64,000 nucleotides of DNA. Origin: Streptomyces bathyalis. Lineage in GTDB: Bacteria > Actinomycetota > Actinomycetes > Streptomycetales > Streptomycetaceae. The translations under genes and the position numbers were made by a program. Below, piece by piece: positions 45,910 through 55,491 of this stretch. Location of the stretch: assembly GCF_015910445.1 (NCBI RefSeq), contig NZ_CP048882.1, positions 1,302,001 through 1,366,000 on the forward strand, in the 5' to 3' direction. The notes under the pieces were generated by a model. It made no database searches and had not been told where the DNA came from. It saw only the letters and a program-made list of their open reading frames with translations. Within the stretch, counting starts at the first letter, position 1; each line of letters begins with the position of its first letter.

Positions 45910-47904
45910 TCAGTCGCGTGCGGCTTCGGCCGTCTCCGTCTCGTACCGGCCGTCCAGCTTCGCGACGAGACCGGTCACCTGACGTGCGATGTCGGGCGCG
46001 GTGAGCCCGATCTCGGCCATCACGTCGGCTCGCGAGCCGTGGTCGAGGAAGCGCTCGGGGATGCCGAAGTCACGCAGCGGCACATCGACGTTCGCGTCCC
46101 GCAGGGCCTGCGCCACGGCCGAACCGACGCCGCCCGAGCGGCCGTTGTCCTCGACGGTGACGACGACGCGGTGCTGCTCGGCGAAGGGCGCCAGCTCCTC
46201 GTCGACCGGCTTGACCCAGCGCGGGTCGACGACGGTCGTCGAGATGCCCTGCTTGTCGAGGAGGTCGGCGATCTCCAGGCACATCGGGGCGAGCGCGCCC
46301 ACCGACACCAGCAGCACGTCGGGGCGCTGGACGTCCGCGGGCCTGCGCAGCACGTCCATCCTGCCGACGCGGCCGACCGCCGGAACGGGCGGGCCCACCT
46401 TGCCCTTCGAGTAGCGCACCACCGTCGGGGCGTCGTCCACCTCGACGGCCTCGCGCAGCTGCGCGCGCACCTGGTCGGCGTCGCGCGGCGCCGCAAGCCG
46501 CAGCCCGGGCACGCACTGCAGCACGGACATGTCCCACATGCCGTTGTGCGAGGCCCCGTCGGAGCCGGTGACGCCGGCGCGGTCCAGTACGAACGTCACG
46601 CCGCACTTGTGGAGCGCGACGTCCATCAGCAGCTGGTCGAAGGCACGGTTGAGGAACGTGGCGTAGACGGCGAAGACGGGGTGCATCCCGCCCGTGGCCA
46701 GGCCCGCCGCGGAGACGGCGGCGTGCTGCTCCGCGATGCCGACGTCGTAGACGCGGTCCGGGAACTCCTCCGCGAAGCCGTGCAGTCCGACGGGGCGCAT
46801 CATCGCGGCGGTGATGGCGACGATGTCCTCGCGCTCACGCCCGAGCTTGACCATCTCCTCGCCGAACACCGAAGTCCAGTCGGCGCCCGAGGACTTCACC
46901 GGCAGACCGGTGTCGGGGTGGATGATGCCGACCTGGTGGAACTGGTCCGCCTCGTCCTCCAGGGCGGGCTGGTAGCCGCGGCCCTTCTCGGTCAGGCAGT
47001 GCACGAGCACGGGGCCGCCGAAGCGCTTGGCGCGCTGGAGGGCGGACTCGACGGCGGCGAGGTCGTGACCGTCGATGGGGCCGACGTACTTCAGGCCGAG
47101 GTCCTCGAACATGCCCTGCGGGGCGATGAAGTCCTTCAGGCCCTTCTTGGCGCCGTGCAGCGTCTCGTACAGCGGCTTGCCGACGACGGGCGTGCGGTTG
47201 AGGACCTCCTTGCCGCGGGCGAGGAAGCGCTCGTAGCCGTCGGTGGTGCGCAGCGTGGCGAGGTGGTTGGCGAGGCCGCCGATGGTCGGTGCGTAGCTGC
47301 GCTCGTTGTCGTTGACGACGATGACGAGCGGCCGGTCCTTGGCGGCGGCGATGTTGTTCAGCGCCTCCCAGGCCATGCCTCCGGTCAGGGCGCCGTCACC
47401 GATGACGGCGACGACGTGGTCGTCCCTGTGGCGCAGCTCGTTGGCCTTCGCGAGGCCGTCCGCCCATCCGAGGACGGTGGAGGCGTGGCTGTTCTCGATG
47501 ACGTCGTGCTCGGACTCGGCACGCGAGGGGTAGCCGGAGAGGCCGCCCTTGCTCTTGAGCTTGGTGAAGTCCTGACGTCCGGTCAGCAGCTTGTGGACGT
47601 AGCACTGGTGCCCGGTGTCGAAGAGGATCTTGTCCTTCGGGGAATCGAACACCCGGTGCAGCGCGATGGTCAGCTCCACCACGCCCAGGTTCGGCCCCAG
47701 GTGGCCGCCGGTCTTGGAGACCGAGTCGACGAGGAACGAGCGGACCTCCCCGGCCAGCTGCTCCAACTGCTCGGGTGAAAGCTGGTCCAGGTCGCGCGGC
47801 CCCTCGATGCGGGTCAGCAGATCCCACCTTCCACGGCGCTGTGCCCTGGGGAACTCCACCGCCCCCGACCCGGGATGACGCGCTGGGCGCGGCCCCTTAT
47901 CCAC
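45910..47904 (-). CDS. dxs: 1-deoxy-D-xylulose-5-phosphate synthase Dxs
   Basis: 664-residue thiamine-diphosphate enzyme condensing pyruvate and glyceraldehyde-3-phosphate, the entry step of the MEP isoprenoid route. Visible: [32 protein letters not shown], the ThDP motif [16 protein letters not shown]...VVNDN, the transketolase pyrimidine-binding domain ([19 protein letters not shown]) and the C-terminal domain ([19 protein letters not shown]). GTG 47904 is taken because AAGGAGG lies 4-5 nt upstream; this adds about 25 residues before the usual [14 protein letters not shown] start, and GTG 47859 is an alternative. A gene-free 660 bp lies upstream. Confidence 0.94.
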   Translation of the reverse strand: MDKGPRPARHPGSGAVEFPRAQRRGRWDLLTRIEGPRDLDQLSPEQLEQLAGEVRSFLVDSVSKTGGHLGPNLGVVELTIALHRVFDSPKDKILFDTGHQCYVHKLLTGRQDFTKLKSKGGLSGYPSRAESEHDVIENSHASTVLGWADGLAKANELRHRDDHVVAVIGDGALTGGMAWEALNNIAAAKDRPLVIVVNDNERSYAPTIGGLANHLATLRTTDGYERFLARGKEVLNRTPVVGKPLYETLHGAKKGLKDFIAPQGMFEDLGLKYVGPIDGHDLAAVESALQRAKRFGGPVLVHCLTEKGRGYQPALEDEADQFHQVGIIHPDTGLPVKSSGADWTSVFGEEMVKLGREREDIVAITAAMMRPVGLHGFAEEFPDRVYDVGIAEQHAAVSAAGLATGGMHPVFAVYATFLNRAFDQLLMDVALHKCGVTFVLDRAGVTGSDGASHNGMWDMSVLQCVPGLRLAAPRDADQVRAQLREAVEVDDAPTVVRYSKGKVGPPVPAVGRVGRMDVLRRPADVQRPDVLLVSVGALAPMCLEIADLLDKQGISTTVVDPRWVKPVDEELAPFAEQHRVVVTVEDNGRSGGVGSAVAQALRDANVDVPLRDFGIPERFLDHGSRADVMAEIGLTAPDIARQVTGLVAKLDGRYETETAEAARD

Positions 47905-48568
47905 GGTGCCTCCTTGCTTTCGAGCGTGATCGAGCTGTGCCGATCCGTCGAGTCTAATGTTCCTACCGCAGACGGGGTCTCCTGGCCGTGCGAGATCGAT
48001 CACCCGTCTGGACGCGGCACAAGTGGCGGCCGGCCCCGGCTGCCGGGCGGAAAGCAAGTCCGGCACACCGCCGGAGTGCCCCCTTTCCGGGGAACGGAGG
48101 CGTCCTTCCGGACGTGGCGCCGCAGGAGGCGCCCCGTCCCGCGCAACGGTGACCGGCCGCGGCGGTGCTGGCCGAGCGATGCCTGCCACCGGACAGGACG
48201 CTCCCGGCCCGTGTGCGGTTTCCCGCAGGGGAAAGTCCCGGGCGCAGCGGGAGTTGTCACCGCCCGAGGGGGTCCGGGCGCGAAGCGGAAGGCGGCCGCC
48301 CCGGACGGGCCGGCAGAAGGCCCGGCCCGCAGCCTCGTTGAGGCGAGGGGCACTCCGCCGGATCAACAGGGCCACGTTCCGCGTCGGCACCCGCCGCACG
48401 CCGCGGGGCCCCTGCGGAGCATGTCCGCGGAGGCCCCACCGCCCCGGGCCCAGGAGGGGCGGTACCGGGACCGTGGTCCCGGGCGGAAGCGTTCGGAGGC
48501 GGGTCCCGGAGAACCCCCCTCCGCCGCTTCGGAGCTGCTGCGAATGCGGCCGGTCCAGGTGCGTCCGG
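47905..48568. other. 664-bp gene-free interval between xylH and dxs
   Basis: No frame here has convincing protein-like content on either strand. The dxs end has an AT-richer patch (about 47940-47975, minus-strand ACATTAGACTCG) that may be its promoter. The xylH end holds hairpins that could terminate xylFGH, notably CCGGGAC-CGTG-GTCCCGG at 48465-48482. The middle 400 bp is very GC-rich with Cys/Arg/Pro-type chance frames only. Confidence 0.6.
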
Positions 48569-49882
48569 CTAGGTGCGTCCGGCCGTCTTCTGCGTACGCC
48601 GCGACACGGAGTCGATGACCACCGCGGCCAGCAGCACCGCGCCGGTGATCATGTACTGGATCTCGCTGGCCATGCCCAGCAGGTTCAGGCCCTGCTGGAT
48701 GGACTGGATGACCAGGATGCCCAGCAGCGCGGACCAGATCTTGCCTCGCCCGCCGAAGAGGCTGGTGCCGCCGATGACGGCCGCGGCGATGACGTTCATC
48801 AGCGTGTTGCCGGCGCCGAGGCTCTTGGTGGCGCCGCCGGAGAGGCTGGCGATGAACAGTCCGCCGAACGCGGCCAGCATGCCCGCGATGCCGAAGACGG
48901 TGATGCGGACCCGCTCCACGTTGATACCGGCCCGTCGGGCCGCCTCGGCGTTGCCGCCGACGGCGAAGATCTGCCGTCCGTACGTCGTGCGCCGCACCGC
49001 GAAGTCGGCGATGACGAGCACCGCCAGGAAGAGCACGAGCGCCAGCGGCAGGCCGCGCGACTGGTTGAGCACGTACGCGGCGACGAAGGCCACCACCGCC
49101 ACCACCACGGTGCGCACCACGATCTCGCTGACCGGACGCGACGGCAGCTTGGCCGCCCGGCGCCGCTTGGCGTCCACCAGCAGGGCGGCGGCGTAGGCGA
49201 GTACGGCGACGAGGGCCAGTCCGTACGCGGCGGCGATGTCCTCGAAGTAGTAGCCGGTCAGATCCTCGACGACGCTGCTCTCGGGGGTGTTGATGCTGCC
49301 TTCCTGGCCCATGAGCCAGATCTGCAGACCGCTCCACCCGAGGAACCCGGCCAGCGTGACCACGAATGCGGGAACGCCGACCTTGGCGAAGAAGAAGCCG
49401 TGCAGCGCGCCGATGGCCAGACCGGAGACGATCGCGATCAGCACCGCCAGCCAGTCGTTGACGTCGTGCGTGACGCTCAGCACCGCCCACACGGCCGCCC
49501 CGACACCCGCGACGGAACCGACCGAGAGGTCGATCTCCCCCAGGAGCAGGACGAAGACGATGCCGGTGGCCATGATCCCGGTACCGGCGATGTAGATGCT
49601 GATGTCGCTGAGGCTGCCTGCGGAGAGGAAGTTCCCGTTCAGCGACTGGAAGATGACGGCGATGGCGATCAGGCCGAGGACGACGGGCAGCGAGCCGAGC
49701 TCACCACCGCGGACCTTGCGCTTGAACTCCGTCAGATAGCCCGCGAAGCCCTGTTCGCGCACGAGCAGGCGGGGGTCGACCACGCGGTCGGCGCCGCCGT
49801 TCCCGGCGTCGCCGTTCGCGGGTGCCGCTTCCTTCGCGTTCGCGGCCTCGCTGCCGCGCTCCTTGTCGACGGTGTCGCTCAC
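48569..49882 (-). CDS. xylH: Xylose-type ABC transporter permease XylH
   Basis: 437-residue permease of the branched-chain/ribose (BPD_transp_2) class with about ten hydrophobic helices after a polar 60-residue N-terminus. The family motif [24 protein letters not shown] and the late [18 protein letters not shown] loop are present, as is [23 protein letters not shown] 49882 overlaps the stop of xylG (GTGA), so translation is coupled. With XylF and XylG it forms a pentose importer; the adjoining Rok7B7-type regulator is known to control this operon in S. coelicolor. Transport of xylose itself is inferred from synteny. Confidence 0.9.
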   Translation of the reverse strand: MSDTVDKERGSEAANAKEAAPANGDAGNGGADRVVDPRLLVREQGFAGYLTEFKRKVRGGELGSLPVVLGLIAIAVIFQSLNGNFLSAGSLSDISIYIAGTGIMATGIVFVLLLGEIDLSVGSVAGVGAAVWAVLSVTHDVNDWLAVLIAIVSGLAIGALHGFFFAKVGVPAFVVTLAGFLGWSGLQIWLMGQEGSINTPESSVVEDLTGYYFEDIAAAYGLALVAVLAYAAALLVDAKRRRAAKLPSRPVSEIVVRTVVVAVVAFVAAYVLNQSRGLPLALVLFLAVLVIADFAVRRTTYGRQIFAVGGNAEAARRAGINVERVRITVFGIAGMLAAFGGLFIASLSGGATKSLGAGNTLMNVIAAAVIGGTSLFGGRGKIWSALLGILVIQSIQQGLNLLGMASEIQYMITGAVLLAAVVIDSVSRRTQKTAGRT

Positions 49883-50661
49883 TGCGCCGTCTCCTTCTCG
49901 GTACGGGCCTGGCGGCGGGTGACCGCGTTGTCGGAGGCGCCGGTGATCGCCGCGATGACCTCCTCGTGGGAGGTGGTCGCCACGTCGAACACGCCGTTGT
50001 TGCGGCCGAGGCGCAGCACCGCGACACGGTCGGCGACAGCCTGCACGTCGGCCATGTTGTGGCTGATGAGGATGACGGCGAGGCCGCGTTCCCGCAGCCG
50101 CTCGACCAGGTCGAGGACCTGCGCGGTCTGCTCGACGCCGAGTGCCGCGGTCGGCTCGTCCAGGATCACGACCTTCGGGTCGCCGATGAGCGCGCGTGCG
50201 ATGGCGACGACCTGCCGCTGTCCACCGGAGAGCGAGGCGACGGGGATGCGGACGCTCGGGATGCGGATGGAGAGCGTGTCCAGCAGCTCCATCGCCCGCT
50301 TCTCCATCGCGATCTCGTCGAGGATGGAGGCGTGGCGTGCCTCGTTGCCGAGGAAGAGGTTGGCGACGACGTCGAGGTTGTCGCAGAGCGCCAGGTCCTG
50401 GTACACGGTGGCGATGCCGAGCTCCTGGGCGTCGTGGGGCCGGTTGATCGTGACCGGCCTGCCCTCCCATTCGATGCCGCCCTCGTCGATGGGGTGAACG
50501 CCCGCGATCGTCTTGACGAGGGTCGATTTGCCGGCGCCGTTGTCGCCGACGAGGGCGACCACCTCGCCGGGCCGTACTTCCAGATCAACGTCGGTGAGTG
50601 CCTGGACGGCACCGAACCGCTTGGAGATCCCGCGCAGCGCCAGCACGGTTTCCTTCGCCAC
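49879..50661 (-). CDS. xylG: Xylose-type ABC transporter ATP-binding protein XylG
   Basis: 260-residue single ABC domain: Walker A ALVGDNGAGKSTLVKTI, Q-loop ATVYQDLALC, signature SLSGGQRQ, Walker B KVVILDEPTAAL and switch His ILISHNM. Unlike E. coli XylG, which fuses two ABC domains (about 500 residues), this is a half-size protein that must dimerise, as in streptomycete FrcA/XylG forms. GTG 50661 has GGAG 8 nt upstream. It is separated from xylF by a strong hairpin likely to lower expression relative to the binding protein, and overlaps xylH by 4 bp. Confidence 0.9.
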   Translation of the reverse strand: MAKETVLALRGISKRFGAVQALTDVDLEVRPGEVVALVGDNGAGKSTLVKTIAGVHPIDEGGIEWEGRPVTINRPHDAQELGIATVYQDLALCDNLDVVANLFLGNEARHASILDEIAMEKRAMELLDTLSIRIPSVRIPVASLSGGQRQVVAIARALIGDPKVVILDEPTAALGVEQTAQVLDLVERLRERGLAVILISHNMADVQAVADRVAVLRLGRNNGVFDVATTSHEEVIAAITGASDNAVTRRQARTEKETAQ

Positions 50662-50688
50662 TGGGCCAACTCCGATCTTCCGTCAGGA

Positions 50689-50715
50689 GCCGCCCCCGCT
50701 CACGGCGGGGGCGGC
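50689..50715 (-). terminator. Intra-operon hairpin between xylF and xylG
   Basis: Perfect 11-bp inverted repeat GCCGCCCCCGC / GCGGGGGCGGC around a 5-nt loop. It lies between xylF (upstream) and xylG on the minus strand and is a candidate partial terminator or 3'-end stabiliser for the binding-protein message. Confidence 0.75.
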
Positions 50716-50766
50716 GGCCTGCGATTCATTCAGGGAGAGGGGCCGCGGCTCCGGCGACCCCGGTGG

Positions 50767-51858
50767 TTACTTCAGACCGGCCGCGTCGCAGGCCTTCTTG
50801 AACTGCGGGGTGCAGATCTGGTCGACCTTGTAGACCTTGTCCTTGAGGATCGTGTCCTGGATGTTGTCCTTGGTCACGATCTTGGCGTCGTACAGCTGGG
50901 CGGGGACGCCCTTCTTGCTCTTGCTGTCGACCTTCTTCGGCGTGAACTCGTCGATCTTCTTGCCCTGGAGCAGAGCCACCGCGATCTCGGTCGTGGTCTC
51001 CGCCTGCGGCTTGATCGCCTTGTAGATCGTCAGCGTCTGGTCGCCCTTGATGATCCGCTGCAGACCGGCGAGTTCGGCGTCCTGGCCACCGAGCGGGACG
51101 TCCTTGACGCCCTGCTTCTTCATCGCGGTGGAGACACCGCCGGCCATGCCGTCGTTGGCGGCGTAGACGCCGTCGAAGCCGTCCTTGCCGAGCTTGGTGA
51201 TGGCGGCGCCCATCTTCTTGTTCGCCTCGTCCGGCGACCAGTCCGGGATGTCCTGCTCATAGACGACCTTCTTGACCTTGTCGTCGAGGACGCTGTGGGC
51301 GCCCTTCTTGAACAGCGGCGCGTTCGGGTCGGTCGGCGAGCCGTTGATCATGACGACGTTGGCGTCCTTGGCCTTGTCGCCCAGCGCCTCGACCAGGCCC
51401 TGGCCCTGCAGTTCGCCGATCCGCTCGTTGTCGTAGGAGATGTAGGCGGAGATGTCGCCCTCGGCGAGGCGGTCGTACGCGACGACCTTGACGTCCTTCT
51501 TCGCCGCGCGGTCCACCCACGACTTGGTGGCCTGGGCGTCGACGGCGTCCAGGATGATCGTCTTGACGCCCTGGGCGATGAGCGCGTCGAACTGCTTCTT
51601 CTGAAGCTCGGAGTCCTGGTTGGCGTTGTTGTACTTGACCTTGCAGTCCTTGCAGAGGGACTTGATCTTGTCCGTCATGATGGGACGGTCGAAGGTCTCG
51701 TAACGAGTCGTCTTGTTCTCCGGCAGCAGCAGACCGATGGTCTTGTTGTCACCACCGCTTCCGCCGTCACCGCCTCCGGCCTTGCCACAGGCCGCGAGGG
51801 ACACGGCCATCGATATGGCTGCCGTACCGATGACGACGCGACGCAGCTTTGCGTTCAT
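50767..51858 (-). CDS. xylF: Xylose-type ABC transporter substrate-binding lipoprotein XylF
   Basis: 363-residue lipoprotein. The signal peptide RRVVIGTAAISMAVSLAAC ends in the lipobox LAAC (lipidated Cys at 24). The mature part is a periplasmic-binding-protein type-1 sugar binder: IGLLLPENKTTRYETFDRPIM, QGVKTIILDAVDAQATKSWV, VVAYDRLAEGDISAYISYDN, VYAANDGMAGGV and PLGGQDAELAGLQRI, all typical of XylF/ChvE. It is the first gene of xylFGH; its promoter lies in the 51859-52069 interval, where an AT-rich patch (TTAATGATTTACTTCTTGAC on the minus strand) may include the Rok7B7 site. Confidence 0.92.
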   Translation of the reverse strand: MNAKLRRVVIGTAAISMAVSLAACGKAGGGDGGSGGDNKTIGLLLPENKTTRYETFDRPIMTDKIKSLCKDCKVKYNNANQDSELQKKQFDALIAQGVKTIILDAVDAQATKSWVDRAAKKDVKVVAYDRLAEGDISAYISYDNERIGELQGQGLVEALGDKAKDANVVMINGSPTDPNAPLFKKGAHSVLDDKVKKVVYEQDIPDWSPDEANKKMGAAITKLGKDGFDGVYAANDGMAGGVSTAMKKQGVKDVPLGGQDAELAGLQRIIKGDQTLTIYKAIKPQAETTTEIAVALLQGKKIDEFTPKKVDSKSKKGVPAQLYDAKIVTKDNIQDTILKDKVYKVDQICTPQFKKACDAAGLK

Positions 51859-52069
51859 GGGGTTCCAACCTCCCTGACGAGGCCGCGTCGTTGCGGCCGA
51901 GGTGGTCGGAAGTCAACTCCCAGGTCAGCCAGGCGTCAAGAAGTAAATCATTAACGAGACGGCAACGATGCCATCCGTTATCTCCATGAACCCATAAGGC
52001 CACGGTGTGTGTCCGTGCGGATCCGGAGCGGAGGCGAAGGGCAGCCGTTTCCGCCTGCCGTCCCGTTCG

Positions 52070-53326
52070 TCAGACGGACGCCGCGACGGCCCCGACGGGC
52101 GCTCTGCGTTCACCGTCGACGTCGCCCGAGGCCCGTCTTGCCGGTACGGCGGCCGAGGGCTCCAGGAGCGTCGCGTCTCCCATCTCGCTGAGCACCAGGG
52201 CCAGCGCGCCCAGCACCTCCGCACGGCCGCCGAGGGTGCCCGGAACCACCGTCAACTGGCGGGCGGCGCTGGGGATCGCGTACCGCGCGACGGAGTCGCG
52301 CACGGGCCCGAGCACCACGTCGCCCGCCTCGGCGAGATCGCCGCCGAGGACGACGCGGCTGGGGTTGAGCAGGTTGCAGAGGTTGGCGACGCCGCTGCCG
52401 ATGTGGCGGCCGAGGTCGCCGACCACCCTCCGGCACCCGGGGTCCCCCTCGCGCGCCAGCTGGACCACCCGCGCCATGGTCAGGTCGGTGCCGTGGCTGG
52501 AGTGCAGAAGTGGCAGTACGTAGCGGGCCGCGGTGAAGGTTTCAAGGCAGCCGCGGTTGCCGCAGCGGCAGACCGGGCCCGACTCGTCCAGGGTGATGTG
52601 GCCGATCTCGCCCGCCGTGCCGCCGGGACCGCGGTAGATCTGCCCGTTGATGACGAGGCCGGCGCCGACACCGCTGGCGACCTTGATGTACGCCAGGTCC
52701 GTCGCGCCCCGCCCGTTGCCCCACACCTGCTCGCCCAGGGCGCCGAGGTTGGCGTCGTTGTCGACGTGCACAGGCACGCCGAGCCGCGAGGCCAGCTCCT
52801 CACGCGGGTGTGTGCCGCTCCAGCCGGGGAGGATGGACGTCGATCCCAGCTCACCGGTCTCCACATCGATCGGCCCGGGGACGCCGAGCCCCACGCCGAT
52901 CAGCTTCTCGCGGCTGATGCCGGTGGTGGCGATGAGCCGGTGCACGAGCTGCTCGGCCCGGTCGAAGCCTTCGTCGGCCGAGGCGTCCACGTCGATGGGC
53001 TCGGCCTCCTCGGCCAGCACCTGGTGCGCGAGATTGCCCACGGCGACACGCAGATGCGAGTGCCCGAAGTCGACTCCGACGACGGCGCCCGCGTCGCCGC
53101 TCAGCGACACCGCACGCGCCCTGCGCCCGCCCGCCGAGGTGGGCGTGACCTGGACGGTTCCGCTCTCCTTGAGCTCCCGGACGATGTTGGAGACCGTCGC
53201 CGCGGACAGCCCCGTGGTGCGGGCGATCTCCGCCTGGGTGAGCGAGCCCGCCATGCGTACCGCCCGCACGACCCGCTCGAGGTTCGCCCGGTGCAGCGAG
53301 GACTGCGACCCCGGAGTCTCCACCAC
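52070..53326 (-). CDS. rok7B7: ROK family regulator, Rok7B7-like
   Basis: 418 residues. N-terminal MarR-like helix-turn-helix (LHRANLERVVRAVRMAGSLT, then QAEIARTTGLSAATVSNIVR), then a sugar-kinase-like ROK fold: VVGVDFGHSHLRVAVGNL phosphate loop, GLGVPGPIDVETGEL, DNDANLGALGE, and the zinc-binding signature CRCGNRGCLETF. In S. coelicolor Rok7B7 represses the neighbouring xylFGH and affects carbon repression and antibiotic onset; here it lies just upstream of xylFGH in the same order. GTG 53326 with GGGAG 7 nt upstream; a second GTG follows directly. Whether the kinase site is active is unclear. Confidence 0.88.
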   Translation of the reverse strand: MVETPGSQSSLHRANLERVVRAVRMAGSLTQAEIARTTGLSAATVSNIVRELKESGTVQVTPTSAGGRRARAVSLSGDAGAVVGVDFGHSHLRVAVGNLAHQVLAEEAEPIDVDASADEGFDRAEQLVHRLIATTGISREKLIGVGLGVPGPIDVETGELGSTSILPGWSGTHPREELASRLGVPVHVDNDANLGALGEQVWGNGRGATDLAYIKVASGVGAGLVINGQIYRGPGGTAGEIGHITLDESGPVCRCGNRGCLETFTAARYVLPLLHSSHGTDLTMARVVQLAREGDPGCRRVVGDLGRHIGSGVANLCNLLNPSRVVLGGDLAEAGDVVLGPVRDSVARYAIPSAARQLTVVPGTLGGRAEVLGALALVLSEMGDATLLEPSAAVPARRASGDVDGERRAPVGAVAASV

Positions 53327-53582
53327 TGATTCACTCCCGCCTCGACGGCCGGCGCGACCATCGGACCGTCCGCCGTACCGAGTCTTCGGGAAACGGCATG
53401 TCTCCAACACCTGAACTCCAAGCAGAGCCCGAGCGGTTCTCTCCCGTCAAGACCTTGAACGAGGTGGGCGCTCACATGTGGGGGATTCTACGGAGGGTGA
53501 GCGGACAGCCCTCACCCGGGCTCGGACCCGGCGGTCCCGCCCGTGCTGAGTGGATTACTTGACGGCGCCCCGCCGTGAATCC

Positions 53583-54518
53583 CTACTTCAGCGCACCCGC
53601 GGTCAGTCCTGCCACCACCTGCCGCTGGAAGATGATGTACGCCGCCAGCACCGGCAGCATCGCCATCACCAGACCGGCGAACAGGCCCGACCAGTCGCCC
53701 TTGTAGCCCTGGCTGGCGGCCAGTTCGACCAGTCCCTGTGTGAGCACCCGCTGGTCCGGATCGGTGTTGAGCACCGTGGGCAGCATGTACTGGTTCCACT
53801 GCCCGAGGAAGTTGAAGATGCCCACGCTGATCAGACCGGGCTTCGCCATCGGCAGCATCACCTGGAAGAACGTCCGGGTGTGCGAGGCACCGTCGATGAG
53901 CGCCGCCTCCGCCACCGACGTCGGCAGCGAGCGGAAGAACGAGGTCAGGAAGAACGTGGTGAACGGCAGGGAGTACGCGATGTACGCCAGGATCAGACCG
54001 TGCCGGGTGTTCAGCAGCCCGGTGTTGCTCATCACGTAGAACAGCGGCACGAGAGCCAGGATGATCGGGAAGCTCATCCCGCCGATGAACAGGAAGTAGA
54101 AGAAGCGGTTCCCGGGAAAGTCGAACCGTGCCAGCACGTACGCCACCATGCTGCCGAGGAGCATGGTGCCGATGAGTGAACCGCCCACCACCAGAAGGGT
54201 GTTGAAGAAGTACTCGCTCATGTGCGCCTGGCTCCAGGCGCGCGACCAGTTGTCGAAGTTGAGCGTGGACGGCGGTGACCACGGCGAGGTGAAGATGCTC
54301 TTGTCGTCCTTGAAGGAGGTCATCACCGCCCACAGGAGCGGCATCACCACCATCACGGCCCACAGCACGAGCATCCCGTGCGAGAAGACGTTGAGCGTCC
54401 TGCCCTCCGTGCCCTTCTTGCTCTCCTCGTCGGCGGTGCCGCGCAGCGGGTCGCCGGTGAGGACGGTGCTCACCGTCTCGGTCTCGCGGTCCTCGGGAAG
54501 GGTGCCGGTGGTCTTCAT
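53583..54518 (-). CDS. ngcG: Sugar ABC transporter permease NgcG
   Basis: 311-residue MalG-type permease with six helices after a polar 45-residue N-terminus. The EAA loop that docks the ATPase is visible as VAEAALIDGASHTRTFFQVMLPMAKPGL. Third gene of ngcEFG; its ATG shares one base with the ngcF stop (TGATG), so expression is coupled. No ATPase gene is in the operon: such Streptomyces sugar permeases use the shared ATPase MsiK encoded elsewhere. Substrate class (GlcNAc and chitobiose) is inferred from synteny with the known ngc locus. Confidence 0.9.
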   Translation of the reverse strand: MKTTGTLPEDRETETVSTVLTGDPLRGTADEESKKGTEGRTLNVFSHGMLVLWAVMVVMPLLWAVMTSFKDDKSIFTSPWSPPSTLNFDNWSRAWSQAHMSEYFFNTLLVVGGSLIGTMLLGSMVAYVLARFDFPGNRFFYFLFIGGMSFPIILALVPLFYVMSNTGLLNTRHGLILAYIAYSLPFTTFFLTSFFRSLPTSVAEAALIDGASHTRTFFQVMLPMAKPGLISVGIFNFLGQWNQYMLPTVLNTDPDQRVLTQGLVELAASQGYKGDWSGLFAGLVMAMLPVLAAYIIFQRQVVAGLTAGALK

Positions 54519-55441
54519 CAGTACTCCAGCCTCTCGCGGCGACCCAGTTTCAGTACGACGGCCGCGAAGGCCAGAGTGACCACGAGCAGCGCCACGCCGA
54601 TCGTGGTGGCGTATGCGGCCTGCCCGTCGCGGAATGCCTTCAGGTACACGTACAGCGGCAGCACGGTGGTGGAGTAGGCAGGACCGCCCGGACCGGTGGT
54701 CATGATCTGCACCACCGCGAACGCCTCGGCACCCAGCGCCAGGATTCCCATGTAGATCCAGCCGGACTGCACGGTGTCCCACAGCAGGGGCAGAGTGATC
54801 CGGAAGAACGTGGTGATCCGGTCGGCCCCGTCCAGCAGCGCGGCCTCGTAGTAGTCACGCGGTATGGACGTCATGGCGGCCGAGAAGAGCACGACGAAGA
54901 AGCCGACCGTGCTCCACACCATGACGGCCATGACCGCCCACAGCGCCGTTTCCGGGTCGCCCAGCCACGCCGTCTTCAGCGCGGAGAGACCCACCGCGTC
55001 CAGCGCCGCGTTGAGCGAGCCGCTGCGCGGGTTGTAGGCGAAGCGGAAGAGCAGGGCGACGATGGCGATCGACAGCACCTGCGGGAAGAAGTAGACGATC
55101 TTGTAGAAGCTGGATCCACGAACGCCGGAGACGGCGGAGTTCTTCCGCCGCCTCCCCCCGACGTTGATCATGAATGCGAAGAACAGCGCGAGGCTGATCG
55201 TCACCAGCGGCAGCAGCAGAAGGAACAACAAGCTGTGCTGCAGCGACTTCCAGAAGACCTCGTCGCTGAACAGCTTGATGTAGTTGTCGAAGCCGACCAT
55301 CTTGAAGTCCGGACTCAGTCCGGTCCAGTCGGTGAACGAATAGTAGATCGACTGGGCAAACGGCCAGATGACAAAGACCGCGTAGATCGTGAGGGGAACG
55401 ATCAAGAACCCCACGATGAACCGGTACTTGCCGTGCTCCAT
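54518..55441 (-). CDS. ngcF: Sugar ABC transporter permease NgcF
   Basis: 307-residue MalF-type permease with six helices, starting YRFIVGFLIVPLTIYAVFVIWP and carrying the EAA motif YYEAALLDGADRITTFFRITLPLL. A long loop (NVGGRRRKNSAVSGVRGSSF) between helices 2 and 3 is basic. ATG 55441, 50 bp after the ngcE stop. Together with NgcG it forms the membrane channel for the NgcE-delivered amino sugar. Confidence 0.9.
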   Translation of the reverse strand: MEHGKYRFIVGFLIVPLTIYAVFVIWPFAQSIYYSFTDWTGLSPDFKMVGFDNYIKLFSDEVFWKSLQHSLLFLLLLPLVTISLALFFAFMINVGGRRRKNSAVSGVRGSSFYKIVYFFPQVLSIAIVALLFRFAYNPRSGSLNAALDAVGLSALKTAWLGDPETALWAVMAVMVWSTVGFFVVLFSAAMTSIPRDYYEAALLDGADRITTFFRITLPLLWDTVQSGWIYMGILALGAEAFAVVQIMTTGPGGPAYSTTVLPLYVYLKAFRDGQAAYATTIGVALLVVTLAFAAVVLKLGRRERLEY

Positions 55442-55491
55442 TACTCACCGACTCCGATCCGCTGTGGCCTGCCGCCGCTGGTGACGATTGT

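Noticed and set aside
47957..50497. An 846-codon plus-strand open frame starting in the xylH-dxs interval
   Set aside because: It runs antisense through xylH and xylG, and the part in the empty interval is Arg/Pro-rich without any recognisable fold or ribosome site.
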